21,715 nt of DNA from an uncultured Desulfovibrionaceae bacterium (GTDB taxonomy: Bacteria > Desulfobacterota > Desulfovibrionia > Desulfovibrionales > Desulfovibrionaceae): positions 1 through 21,715 of the forward strand of contig CASQEL010000006.1 of NCBI GenBank assembly GCA_949427775.1. The letters are read 5' to 3'. The notes beneath the pieces are model-generated. The model saw only the letters and a program-made list of their open reading frames with translations. It did not search any database and was not told the origin of the DNA. Position numbers and translations under genes: made by a program. Every line of letters begins with the position of its first letter. Within the stretch, counting starts at the first letter, position 1. Shown here piece after piece: positions 7,104 through 14,475 of this stretch.

Positions 7104-7635
7104 GTATCAGGACGTCATCATTGCCGGTTTCGGCGGGCAGGGCGTCATGCTCATCGGCAATCTGCTGGCCCAGGCGGGCATGGAGCACGGGCTCGACGTC
7201 ACCTTCATCCCCGTGTACGGGGCGGAAATGCGCGGCGGCACGGCCAACTGCACCGTGGTCATGGACGAACACGCCATCGGTTCTCCGCTGGTGCGGCGTC
7301 CCCTGTCCACCATCATCCTCAACCAGCCGTCGCTGGAGAAGTTCCAGCCCCGTCTGGCCGAAGGCGGCGTGCAGATCGTCAACAGTTCCCTGGTGGAAAA
7401 AAGCGCTCTGGAGCCGCAACGGCGCACCGTGTACATTCCGGTCAACGACATGGCCCACAGGCTGGGATCGGTCAAAATGGCCAACATGGTGGCGCTGGGG
7501 GCCTGGCTCAAGGCGACGGGCGCGTTGCCGCCGGAGGCCGTGCGGGACGCCATGCATCGCGTGATCTCTCAGCACTACGCCAGACTCATCCCCGCCAACG
7601 TCAAGGCTCTGGAAGCCGGGTACGCCTTTGTCTAG
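7096..7635 (+). CDS. korC: 2-oxoacid:ferredoxin oxidoreductase, gamma subunit
   Basis: The 179-residue gamma subunit shows GFGGQGVMLIG (11-21), YGAEMRGGTANC (41-52), and the family's QPSLEKF segment. In the structurally known relatives this domain contributes to CoA handling and assembly. The ATG at 7096 follows GGAGG with good spacing and overlaps korB by eight bases. It is the last gene of the queA-korDABC run. Its TAG stop is embedded in the CTAGTAC terminus of the hairpin repeat, so that repeat directly abuts the coding region. Confidence 0.93.
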   Translation: MSRYQDVIIAGFGGQGVMLIGNLLAQAGMEHGLDVTFIPVYGAEMRGGTANCTVVMDEHAIGSPLVRRPLSTIILNQPSLEKFQPRLAEGGVQIVNSSLVEKSALEPQRRTVYIPVNDMAHRLGSVKMANMVALGAWLKATGALPPEAVRDAMHRVISQHYARLIPANVKALEAGYAFV

Positions 7636-7784
7636 TACCGCATAACGCAAAATACTTCGTATTTTGCATCAAGATCATTCGCCGAAAAACGCGGTTTTCG
7701 GCTCATTCACGGCGACTATGCCGCCGCGCCATGCTCTCGCATGGCGGCTAGTACACAGAAACTTTAGATGTTTCTGTGTACTAG
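7632..7784. repeat. Modular hairpin array with CTAGTAC/GTACTAG ends (REP- or MITE-like)
   Basis: Four strong stem-loops lie in tandem. GCAAAATAC at 7647-7655 pairs with 7659-7667. GCCGAAAA at 7681-7688 pairs with 7695-7702. GCCATGC at 7728-7734 pairs with 7739-7745 around TCTC. A perfect 15-bp stem pairs 7748-7762 with 7770-7784. The unit starts with CTAGTAC (7632-7638), which is repeated at 7748, and ends with its complement GTACTAG (7778-7784). Terminal inversion without coding capacity resembles a palindromic intergenic repeat. No transposase is present, and copy number cannot be seen here. Confidence 0.55.
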
Positions 7785-8070
7785 AGCATTTCTCGAATGA
7801 AACTCTCCGGTTTCATTCAATCTCGCTGCCGTCATTTCGCGGGAAAAGATCCGCGATCCAAGGCGCTGGCCGCTGCTTTTTGCAGCATAAATTGTATATG
7901 CCTCCGCTTGCGAGTCAAGGCGAAAGCCTTTTTCCGCACGGATACCTCTGTCCAAAAACAAAAAGAGGCGGGGGAAACCTCTGTATCCCCCGCCCGAATT
8001 ATCGGCGACGCTTTCCGGATCTGTACCGAAACCGTCGCGGTTTACGCTGAAAACGGCCGACGCATCTTTG
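7636..8070. other. Gene-free intergenic region between korC and the symporter gene
   Basis: Two convergent genes end on either side. Besides the hairpin array and the minus-strand terminator, it contains GAATGAAAC at 7795-7803 pairing with 7810-7818, GCTGC at 7872-7876 pairing with 7882-7886, and AAGGC-GAAA-GCCTT followed by T3 at 7917-7933. The last is a weak plus-strand terminator candidate for korDABC. Open frames here have repeat-derived composition and no ribosome site, so I call no gene. Confidence 0.6.
7954..7994 (-). terminator. Rho-independent terminator for the symporter transcript
   Basis: GGCGGGGG (7967-7974) pairs with CCCCCGCC (7987-7994). On the minus strand the stem is followed by TCTTTTTGTTTTT (plus-strand A-rich 7954-7964). 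It lies about 75 bases beyond the symporter stop codon. Confidence 0.75.
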
Positions 8071-9321
8071 CTACGCCGTGGTTTTCGGCATAGTGCTGTC
8101 GTTCTCGGTGCTCGTGTCGCTGAAGTCGCCCTCCAAGCGGGAAACCGCCAGAGCGCCCAGGCTGTCGCCGAGCACGTTCATGGGCGTGCGGGCCATGTCC
8201 AGGATACGGTCGATGCCCGCCACCAGAGCCACGCCTTCCAGCGGCAGGCCGATCTGCACAAAGACGATGCTGATCATGATCAGACCCGCGCCGGGCACGC
8301 CCATGGAACCCACAGCCGCCAGCACCGACATGATCACGGCCGTCAGCTGCGTCTCCAGGGACAAGGGGATGCCGTAGACTTCGGCCACGAAGATGGTGGT
8401 CACGCCCATGTACAGGGCCGTGCCGTTCATGTTGATGGTGTTGCCCAGGGGGATGCCGAAGCTGGCCACGGTCTTGGACGCGCCCAGACGCTCGGTGCAG
8501 CGCATGTTGGAGGGCAGGGCCGCCGCGCTGGAGCAGGTGGTGAAAGCCACCATCAGCGGTTCGAGAATTCCCCTGAAAAACCGGGAAACCGGAATCTTGA
8601 CGATGCCTTTAAGTATGGGCACATAGACCAGCCCGATCAAAAGCACACAGGACAAGTACATGACGCCGATGACCTTGGCCAGCGGCAACAGTACGGACAG
8701 GCCGTGCTGGGTCACCGTATAGGCCATCAGGCCGAACACGCCGATGGGCGCGTAGAGCATCACGAAGCCGGTCACCTTGATCATCGTGTCGCCGCAGGCT
8801 TCGAAGAACTGGTGCACGGGGCGTCCCGCCTCGCCCAACGCGCTGACCCCGAACCCGAAGATGATGGCGAAGATGATGATCTGGAGCATATTGCCCTTGG
8901 CCATCGCCTCCACCGGGTTCAGCGGAACAAGATTCATCAGCGTGTCTTTCAGCGCGGGCTGCGTCACATTCTTGGCCGCAAGGCCTTCCGTGCTGATGTT
9001 CAGGCCATGTCCCGGCTGCGCCACATTGGCCAGAATCAATCCGATGGTCACCGCCAGCGCGGTGGTGATCAGGTAAAACAGCAGCGTCTTGGTCGCCACG
9101 CGCCCCAGTTTGCCGGTATCTCTGATTCCGGCGGAACCGGCCACCAGAGTGGCGAACACCAGGGGTACGACCACCATGCGGATCAGCCGGATGAAAATAT
9201 CTCCCAAGGGTTTGAAGAGCGCCGGTCCCAGCGACGTATTCTGGGCCAGCAGACCGATCAACACCCCTGCCACCATGCCTATGCCCATTTGCACAGGAAG
9301 GCTCATTTTGGATTTTGCCAT
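8071..9321 (-). CDS. Dicarboxylate/amino acid:cation symporter (DAACS, GltP/DctA type)
   Basis: This 416-residue membrane transporter couples uptake of an acidic amino acid or dicarboxylate to Na+ or H+. The C-terminal core carries the family signatures: the serine-rich hairpin TTCSSAAALP (261-270), NMNGTALYMG (297-306), GVPGAG (341-346) and DRILDMARTPMNVLGD (371-386). By alignment with GltPh, Asp375 matches the residue that binds the substrate amino group. Arg378 matches the arginine that binds the acidic side chain, which argues for an acidic substrate over a neutral one. The ATG follows GGAGGAG. It lies 75 bases downstream of the PLP lyase gene on the same strand, so the pair is probably one operon. 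The exact substrate is not fixed by sequence. Confidence 0.92.
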   Translation of the reverse strand: MAKSKMSLPVQMGIGMVAGVLIGLLAQNTSLGPALFKPLGDIFIRLIRMVVVPLVFATLVAGSAGIRDTGKLGRVATKTLLFYLITTALAVTIGLILANVAQPGHGLNISTEGLAAKNVTQPALKDTLMNLVPLNPVEAMAKGNMLQIIIFAIIFGFGVSALGEAGRPVHQFFEACGDTMIKVTGFVMLYAPIGVFGLMAYTVTQHGLSVLLPLAKVIGVMYLSCVLLIGLVYVPILKGIVKIPVSRFFRGILEPLMVAFTTCSSAAALPSNMRCTERLGASKTVASFGIPLGNTINMNGTALYMGVTTIFVAEVYGIPLSLETQLTAVIMSVLAAVGSMGVPGAGLIMISIVFVQIGLPLEGVALVAGIDRILDMARTPMNVLGDSLGALAVSRLEGDFSDTSTENDSTMPKTTA

Positions 9322-9350
9322 GAATCGCTCCTCCGTCAGCGTTTTGCAGG

Positions 9351-9381
9351 CGGGGCCGCACCCGGAAAGGATGCGGCCCCG
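9351..9381 (-). other. Intercistronic hairpin between the PLP lyase and symporter genes
   Basis: CGGGGCCGCA at 9351-9360 pairs perfectly with TGCGGCCCCG at 9372-9381 around an 11-base loop. No T run follows on the minus strand, so it looks like an mRNA-stabilising or partial-termination hairpin more than a full terminator. Confidence 0.5.
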
Positions 9382-9396
9382 TCAGTCAGTCGTCGT

Positions 9397-10398
9397 TTAT
9401 TTGTCCTTGAAGGAATCAAGGTAGGCATACAGGGCCGGAGAACCGCCGGTATGCAGGAACAGCACGTTGGACCCTTCGGGGAAGTGTCCCTTGCGCACCA
9501 GATCCACCAGACCGGCCGCGGCTTTGCCGGAGTACACGGGGTCCAGAAGAATGGCTTCGGTACGGGCCAGCAGCGTGACGGCCTCGACCATGGCATCCGT
9601 GGGCAACGAGTAGCCGGGTCCCACATAGGCGTCGAAGCACTCCACCGCGTTGCGGGGAATGGCGGGCGCGCCCACGCGCTCGGCCGTCGCGCAGGCCAGT
9701 TTGTAGACCAGTTCTTCCTGCACGGGCTTGGTGCGGCTGACGTTCATGCCCAGCACGGGAATGCCCGCGTTGTTGCCCACCATGCCCACGACCGTGCCCG
9801 CATGCGTGCCCGCACTGCCGCTGGGCACCACCATGGCGTCGATCTTCAGATGCATGTCGAACAACTGACGCAGCACTTCTTCCGCGCAGTTGACGTAACC
9901 GGTGGCGCCCACAGGGTTGGAGGCGCCGCCGGGAACGATATAGGGCTTCTTGCCCCCGGCGCGCAGTTCCGCCGCGGTCTTTTCCATTTCTTCCATCATA
10001 TTGGAGCCGCCGGGAACCACGCGCACGCTCTTGACGCCCATAAGATGGAACAGGAAGTTGTTGCCGGAAGCATGGGGATTGTAACTGCCCTTGACGCGTT
10101 CTTCCAGAACCAGATGGCAATCCAGTCCTTCCTTCACGGCCCAGGAGAGGGTCAGGCGGCAGTGGTTGGACTGCACGGCCCCGCAGGTGATGATGGTATC
10201 CGCGCCCTGCTCCAACGCCTCGGCGATGCTGAAGTCCAGCTTGCGGGTCTTGTTGCCGCCGGCGGCTCCGGGCAGCAGGTCGTCACGCTTGATGTAGATA
10301 TTGACCTTGCCGCCCAGCGCTTTGGAAAAGTTGGGAGCCGCTTCCAGAGGCGTAGGACCGTTCAGATAGCCGCGACGGGGAAATTTGGCCAGATTCAT
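9397..10398 (-). CDS. PLP-dependent L-cysteate sulfo-lyase / D-cysteine desulfhydrase family enzyme
   Basis: The 333-residue product belongs to the ACC deaminase/D-cysteine desulfhydrase branch of fold-type II PLP enzymes. GGNKTRKL (47-54) gives the Schiff-base lysine Lys50. QSNH (76-79) and GSAGTHAG (194-201) bind substrate and cofactor phosphate, and GYSLPT (262-267) and DPVYSGKAAAGL (286-297) carry the conserved tyrosines. Members convert D-cysteine to pyruvate, sulfide and ammonia (DcyD) or L-cysteate to pyruvate, sulfite and ammonia (CuyA). YVNCAEEVL, QEELVYKLACATAERVG and LVRKGHF resemble CuyA as I remember it more than enteric DcyD, but this is from memory without an alignment. A strong ribosome site AGGAGG and a promoter lie upstream, and an acidic-substrate symporter gene follows. 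Confidence 0.85.
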   Translation of the reverse strand: MNLAKFPRRGYLNGPTPLEAAPNFSKALGGKVNIYIKRDDLLPGAAGGNKTRKLDFSIAEALEQGADTIITCGAVQSNHCRLTLSWAVKEGLDCHLVLEERVKGSYNPHASGNNFLFHLMGVKSVRVVPGGSNMMEEMEKTAAELRAGGKKPYIVPGGASNPVGATGYVNCAEEVLRQLFDMHLKIDAMVVPSGSAGTHAGTVVGMVGNNAGIPVLGMNVSRTKPVQEELVYKLACATAERVGAPAIPRNAVECFDAYVGPGYSLPTDAMVEAVTLLARTEAILLDPVYSGKAAAGLVDLVRKGHFPEGSNVLFLHTGGSPALYAYLDSFKDK

Positions 10399-10460
10399 TG
10401 AGGAATCCTCCTGAAAAGACTCGTATGTTGTGGATGAAGAACATGTTGGATAAAATGTGT

Positions 10461-10472
10461 AATGTCGACATT
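10461..10472. promoter_or_regulatory. Palindrome at the predicted transcription start, candidate operator
   Basis: AATGTCGACATT is a perfect 12-base palindrome just downstream of the predicted -10 box. It covers the expected +1 of the PLP lyase operon, a typical position for a repressor site. No regulator gene is adjacent. Confidence 0.35.
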
Positions 10473-10474
10473 TT

Positions 10475-10504
10475 TAAATACCGCTCCCTTCCCTTGATTG
10501 TCAA
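10475..10504 (-). promoter_or_regulatory. Predicted sigma70-type promoter for the PLP lyase-symporter pair
   Basis: On the minus strand a perfect TTGACA (10504-10499) is followed after 18 bases by TATTTA (10480-10475). The leader to the ATG at 10398 is about 70 bases and ends in AGGAGG. Confidence 0.6.
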
Positions 10505-10627
10505 GTTTTTCACAATAAAAATTACGGCGACAGTCGAAGATCAGGGCACGTCCGCCGGACAGACGCGGGAAGGCACGCATGCCGGGGCGGCACGGCGCGG
10601 AAAAAAACGAGATTCCATGCTCTCCCC

Positions 10628-10663
10628 AAAAAAACCGGGGCATTGCAATGCCCCGGCTTTTTT
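10628..10663. terminator. Strong bidirectional rho-independent terminator
   Basis: The palindrome CCGGGGCATTGCAATGCCCCGG spans 10635-10656 and is flanked by A7 on one side and T6 on the other. It lies just beyond the antiporter stop at 10684, so on the minus strand it terminates that gene and separates it from the PLP lyase promoter. Confidence 0.88.
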
Positions 10664-10683
10664 GGGAACAGGAGTCTCCCGTT

Positions 10684-12105
10684 TTACACGAAGAACAGGA
10701 ACGTCATCACCGCAAACAGCGGCACCAGAATCCCGAACGACCACGCCATGTACCCGAAGAAGCTCGGCATGGGCACGCCCTGCTCTTCGGCGATGGAACG
10801 GACCATGAAGTTGGGCGCGTTGCCGATATACGTATTGGCTCCCATGAACACGGCGCCGGCGGAAATGGCCACCAGCGTGGAGGCGTGGCTCATCAGATGG
10901 GCGGGGTCCCCCCCGGCGGTGTTGAAGAACACCAGATAGGTGGGAGCATTGTCCAGGAAACTGGAAAGCATGCCGGTCAACCAGAAATACATGTAGTTGA
11001 CGGGTTCGCCCTCATGCGAAACCAGGCGGATCAGCGGCGCCAACGCGCCTTCCGTGCCCGCCCGCAGAATCTGGATGGCGGGAATCATGCTGACGAAAAT
11101 ACCGGCGAACAACTTGGCGACTTCCTCAATGGGCGCCCAGGAGAAGCCGTTGAGCTCACGGCATTCCTGCGTGGTCAGGCGCAACGACAGCCAGGCGATG
11201 GCCAGCAACAGCACATCGCGCAGCATATTCTGGCCTTCCACGCCCACGCCGTAGATGTTGACCAGTTCTCCCATCTGCACCAGACCGGACATGAGCACGG
11301 CACCCACGATGCCCGCCAGCAGGAGCAGGTTGATCTTGCCGTCCAGGCCCAGCTTTTCCTGCGGACCTTCGGGTTGGGGCGGCACTGGGCAGCCTTCCTT
11401 GCGATACAGCATGGTGTCAAGCAGGAAGAATATGCCCAGCAGCACCAGCGACAGCAGCGCGGTTTTCAGAAACATGTGGGTCGTAGTCCAGAAAAAGCTC
11501 ACGCCCTTGAGGAAGCCCAAAAAGAGCGGCGGGTCGCCCAGGGGCGTCAGGGAGCCGCCGATATTGGCCACCAGAAAGATGAAGAAGATCACGGAATGCA
11601 CCCGGTATTTGCGGTGGGCGTTGGCCCGCAGCAGCGGACGGATCAGCAGCATGGCCGCGCCCGTGGTACCCATCCAGCTGGCCAGCACGGTACCCACGGC
11701 CAAAATGGCCGCGTTAACCGCGGGCGTCCCCACCAGCGTCCCCTTGAGGCGCACCCCACCGGCCACCGTGAACAGCGAAAAGAGCAGAATGAGAAACGGA
11801 ATGTACTCCAGCAGGATGGTGTGCAGCAGTTCGTACAGGGTTACGGAAAAACCGTACACGATCATGCAGGGAACCAAAAATGCCAGAGCCCAAAATATGG
11901 CGATCTTTCCGAAATGGTGATGCCACAGCGAGGGCAGCAACAACGGCATGATAGCGATGGACAGCAGCATGCAGGCAAAGGGAACGACCCATACGGCCGA
12001 CAATTCCGCGCCGGGAAGCGTGGGGTGTCCGGCCGCGGCCAACGCCGCGCAGGGCGCCGACAGGGCGCAAAGGAGCGCGCAGGCAAACGACAATACTTTG
12101 GGCAT
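10684..12105 (-). CDS. Sodium:proton antiporter family membrane protein (NhaD/CitMHS-like)
   Basis: This 473-residue protein has about a dozen hydrophobic segments and an N-terminal hydrophobic stretch (about 4-24) that looks like a signal or first helix. NIGGSLTPLGDPPLFLG (181-197) in the first half and SSFLDNAPTYLVF (381-393) plus GANTYIGNAPNFMV (422-435) in the second are the repeated half-site motifs of the ion-transporter superfamily. This particular branch is usually annotated as a sodium:proton antiporter; the true ion has to be inferred. The ATG at 12105 follows GGAGG by seven bases; the frame is open to 12237 without support. A transcript hairpin sits directly upstream and a strong terminator directly downstream, so it is probably monocistronic. 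I found no convincing promoter. Confidence 0.87.
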   Translation of the reverse strand: MPKVLSFACALLCALSAPCAALAAAGHPTLPGAELSAVWVVPFACMLLSIAIMPLLLPSLWHHHFGKIAIFWALAFLVPCMIVYGFSVTLYELLHTILLEYIPFLILLFSLFTVAGGVRLKGTLVGTPAVNAAILAVGTVLASWMGTTGAAMLLIRPLLRANAHRKYRVHSVIFFIFLVANIGGSLTPLGDPPLFLGFLKGVSFFWTTTHMFLKTALLSLVLLGIFFLLDTMLYRKEGCPVPPQPEGPQEKLGLDGKINLLLLAGIVGAVLMSGLVQMGELVNIYGVGVEGQNMLRDVLLLAIAWLSLRLTTQECRELNGFSWAPIEEVAKLFAGIFVSMIPAIQILRAGTEGALAPLIRLVSHEGEPVNYMYFWLTGMLSSFLDNAPTYLVFFNTAGGDPAHLMSHASTLVAISAGAVFMGANTYIGNAPNFMVRSIAEEQGVPMPSFFGYMAWSFGILVPLFAVMTFLFFV

Positions 12106-12395
12106 CTGGAATCCTCCGAAGCTGTCCGGCATGCGCCCTTCCCCCCTGGGGCAGGCAGCTTCGCCGGAAATACGGGCATGAAACTTATGGGAATACGTAG
12201 TGTGTACTCTGTTACCGATCCCGCGCCGTCTTGGCAAGGCGTCTTCCCCGGCAGGATGCGTTTGCGCGGCGCGGCCGCCCCAATCCGCTATAATCTAATA
12301 TATTGAGATACTATGCTATCGCGAAGCGGGTTGCGCAACGGCCTTTTTTTTGCGAAAGCTCATGCGCCCCCGCATGTTCAAAAGGAGAGGATCCC
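12106..12395. other. Divergent intergenic region between the antiporter and trmH genes
   Basis: The antiporter side carries a 7-bp inverted repeat, GAAGCTG-type arms at 12118-12124 and 12156-12162, which in the transcript would form a stem ending right before the GGAGG site and might modulate translation. An AT-rich island at 12285-12320 holds TATAAT at 12289-12294 on the plus strand, a plausible -10 for trmH about 100 bases upstream, but no good -35 box is at proper distance. Confidence 0.4.
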
Positions 12396-12986
12396 ATGCC
12401 CAAAAATCCCACCCCGGAACGCCGCGCCAGAATGGAACACGTCCTTGCCCAGCGCCAGAAGGGTCTGACGCTGGTGCTGGCCAATATTCACGATCCCCAC
12501 AACGTCTCAGCCATTTACCGCAGCTGCGACGCCTTCGGCGTACCGGAAGTGCACCTCTACTACACGCACACCGCCTTTCCGGTTCTGGGGCGCAAGACAT
12601 CGGCCTCGGCCCGCAAATGGGTGGACAGCGTGCGGCACAAGGATCGGGAAAGTCTGCTGGCCGCGCTGCGCGCCGGGGATCGTCAGATTCTGGCCACCAG
12701 TTGCACACCGACGGCCCGCCCCCTGCGGGAGTGGGACTTCACACGGCCCACGGCGGTGATCATGGGCAACGAGCACAGCGGCGTGGATCCGGAACTGGCC
12801 GATGCGGTGGACGGAGAGCTGTACATTCCCATGCGGGGAATGATTCAGAGTTTCAACGTTTCCGTGGCCGCGGCCGTCATTCTGGCCGAGGCCGCCCGGC
12901 AGCGGGAAGCGGCGGGCATGTACGACCGCCCCGCCTACTCGCCGGAGGAATACGCGGAACGCCTGGAAAAATGGCTGCAAAAGTGA
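12396..12986 (+). CDS. trmH: TrmH-family tRNA (guanosine-18-2'-O)-methyltransferase
   Basis: A SPOUT methyltransferase of 196 residues that would methylate the 2'-hydroxyl of G18 in the tRNA D-loop using S-adenosylmethionine. Motif 1 is HDPHNVSAIYRSCDAFG (32-48, with Asn36 and Arg42). Motif 2 is IMGNEHSGVDPE (122-133). Motif 3 is IPMRGMIQSFNVSVAAAVIL (144-163), which forms the knotted cofactor site. RQREAAGMY (168-176) closely follows E. coli TrmH, which supports Gm18 specificity over the 23S rRNA enzyme RlmB. It lacks the longer C-terminal tail of the E. coli protein (229 residues). The ATG at 12396 has AAGGAGAGG upstream; the frame is open from 12303 without a ribosome site. It converges on the next gene with only six bases between. 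Confidence 0.92.
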   Translation: MPKNPTPERRARMEHVLAQRQKGLTLVLANIHDPHNVSAIYRSCDAFGVPEVHLYYTHTAFPVLGRKTSASARKWVDSVRHKDRESLLAALRAGDRQILATSCTPTARPLREWDFTRPTAVIMGNEHSGVDPELADAVDGELYIPMRGMIQSFNVSVAAAVILAEAARQREAAGMYDRPAYSPEEYAERLEKWLQK

Positions 12987-12992
12987 GCCCGC

Positions 12993-13601
12993 CTACTCTT
13001 TCGCCCTGGGGGTGACGCGCTTTTCAAACGTCCCCTGCGTCCATTCATAGCGCACGTCGTTGTCCACGGGCACATGGGCCATGCCGGAAGCGTTCCAGAA
13101 CACAATCCGGGCCTCCAGGCCCTGCTCTCCCAGACAGATCAGCACCGAAGGCTCCACATCCTTGGGCGGCGTGTTGCCCGCCGCGAAAAAGTCGCGCACG
13201 GGCGGTTCCGACGGCGTGGGCACGGGCACGATGCGATCGTTGCGATCCTCCCGCCACAATTCAATGGTGCATACAGGGTTGCCCCTGGTACCCACGGCGG
13301 CCAGCGAGTCGCCCGGTCCCCGATGGAACAGCCGCACGGACACAACGCTTTCCCGGAACGGCAGGGCCACCATATCCAGGGCGTCAGCCGTTTCATGCGT
13401 GATTTCCCAGAAGCCGGTTTTTCCGTTCTCCAGCAATTCGTCCTTCTCGCCGTCCGACAGGCCTTCAGGCGTATTTTCAAATATCGTCGGGGGCAGACGC
13501 CGGAAAAACTCGCGCGCCGAGGGGTCGTCGGCGCGGGCGGGCACGCAGACCAACGTCGCCAGAGTCGCTATGACCATCAGAAAAGAACAGCGGAATAGCA
13601 T
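12993..13601 (-). CDS. Secreted protein of unknown function
   Basis: The product of 202 residues begins with a signal peptide: a short basic start, a hydrophobic core and a VPARA-type cleavage site near residue 23, followed by an acidic, polar mature region. No domain or cysteine pattern is familiar. FFRRLPPTIFENTPEGLSD, GFWEITHETADALDM and the WREDRNDRIVPVPTP region look like ordinary soluble sequence. Two consecutive ATGs at 13604 and 13601 follow GGAGG at three and six bases; the second is better placed. The likely location is the periplasm. It converges with trmH and shares no operon with a known gene, so context gives no function. Confidence 0.78.
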   Translation of the reverse strand: MLFRCSFLMVIATLATLVCVPARADDPSAREFFRRLPPTIFENTPEGLSDGEKDELLENGKTGFWEITHETADALDMVALPFRESVVSVRLFHRGPGDSLAAVGTRGNPVCTIELWREDRNDRIVPVPTPSEPPVRDFFAAGNTPPKDVEPSVLICLGEQGLEARIVFWNASGMAHVPVDNDVRYEWTQGTFEKRVTPRAKE

Positions 13602-13744
13602 CATCGTCCTCCCGGAACGTTGCGTATAAAATTTTTTACAGCATAAAAGGTTCCCGCCGTCTTGTCCATGCGCTATTATGCCTCTTTCTTTCTTCCCTTC
13701 GGCGCGAAACGGTCGCCGGAACCACCCGTAACAAGAAGAAGCGC

Positions 13745-14434
13745 ATGGTTTTCCCTCTGGGCTCGCTCATCAACGGACTGGCCATCGCGGCGGGCGGACT
13801 GGCGGGGCTGCTGCTGGGCGCGCGTCTGCCCGAGCGGATACGCCTGATTCTTTTTCAGGGACTGGGACTCTGCGTGATGATTCTGGGCATCCAGGCCGCG
13901 CTGGGCACAACCCATCCGGCGATCATGATCGCCGGCGTGGTTATCGGCTCGGTCGCGGGCGAATTGCTGCGTCTGGAAGACAGGCTGGCCTGCCTGGGCG
14001 ATCTGCTCAAAACGCGGCTGCGCTCCTCCAACCCCCGGTTTACTGAAGGGCTGCTCAACGCTTCAGTCATTTTCTGCATCGGCGCCATGGGCATTCTGGG
14101 ATCATTTGAAGAGGGCCTGCGCGGCAGCCGGGACATCATCTACGCCAAAGCGATCATCGACGGCTGCGCGGCCATGGCCATGGCCTCCGCCCTGGGCGCG
14201 GGCGTGCTGTTTTCCGGCGCGGCCGTCTTCGTGTACCAGGGACTGCTGGTGCTCTTCGCCGGAGCGCTCAGCACGGTGATGACGCCCCCGGTCATGACGG
14301 AACTGACGGCCACGGGGGGCGTCATCATTCTCGGCATCGGCATCAACATGCTGGAACTGCGCGCCATCAGGCTGGCCAACATGATTCCCGCCCTGGTGGT
14401 GGTCGTCATTCTGGCGTCCGCGCTTCTCAAATAG
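13745..14434 (+). CDS. DUF554-family membrane protein (YqgA/YdfK type)
   Basis: The 229-residue product is very hydrophobic with about six or seven membrane segments and a Gly/Ala-rich composition. LGSLINGLAIAAGGLAGLLLG at the start, the NASVIFCIGAMGILGSFEEGL block near 99-120 and GGVIILGIGINMLEL near the end are the hallmarks of DUF554, a family of inner-membrane proteins with no settled function. The ATG at 13745 has only a weak purine-rich site (AAGAAGAAG). The neighbours on both sides are on the other strand, so it is probably monocistronic. Confidence 0.88.
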   Translation: MVFPLGSLINGLAIAAGGLAGLLLGARLPERIRLILFQGLGLCVMILGIQAALGTTHPAIMIAGVVIGSVAGELLRLEDRLACLGDLLKTRLRSSNPRFTEGLLNASVIFCIGAMGILGSFEEGLRGSRDIIYAKAIIDGCAAMAMASALGAGVLFSGAAVFVYQGLLVLFAGALSTVMTPPVMTELTATGGVIILGIGINMLELRAIRLANMIPALVVVVILASALLK

Positions 14435-14475
14435 CGCCCGCCTTCCGCATGCGAGGCTGCGCGGGTTCCGGGCCG

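Noticed and set aside
7664..8050. Open frames on both strands within the korC-symporter intergenic region
   Set aside because: They translate hairpin-repeat sequence, lack ribosome sites, and the minus-strand one begins inside the terminator T run.
8068..10401. Very long plus-strand open frame (777 codons) opposite the symporter and lyase
   Set aside because: It is antisense to two clear genes, has a His/Gly/Arg/Gln-rich composition typical of the reverse frame of high-GC genes, and shows no motif.
10579..12306. Plus-strand open frame opposite the antiporter gene
   Set aside because: Gln/His/Arg-rich reverse frame of a membrane protein gene; the minus-strand reading has proper transporter motifs and a ribosome site.
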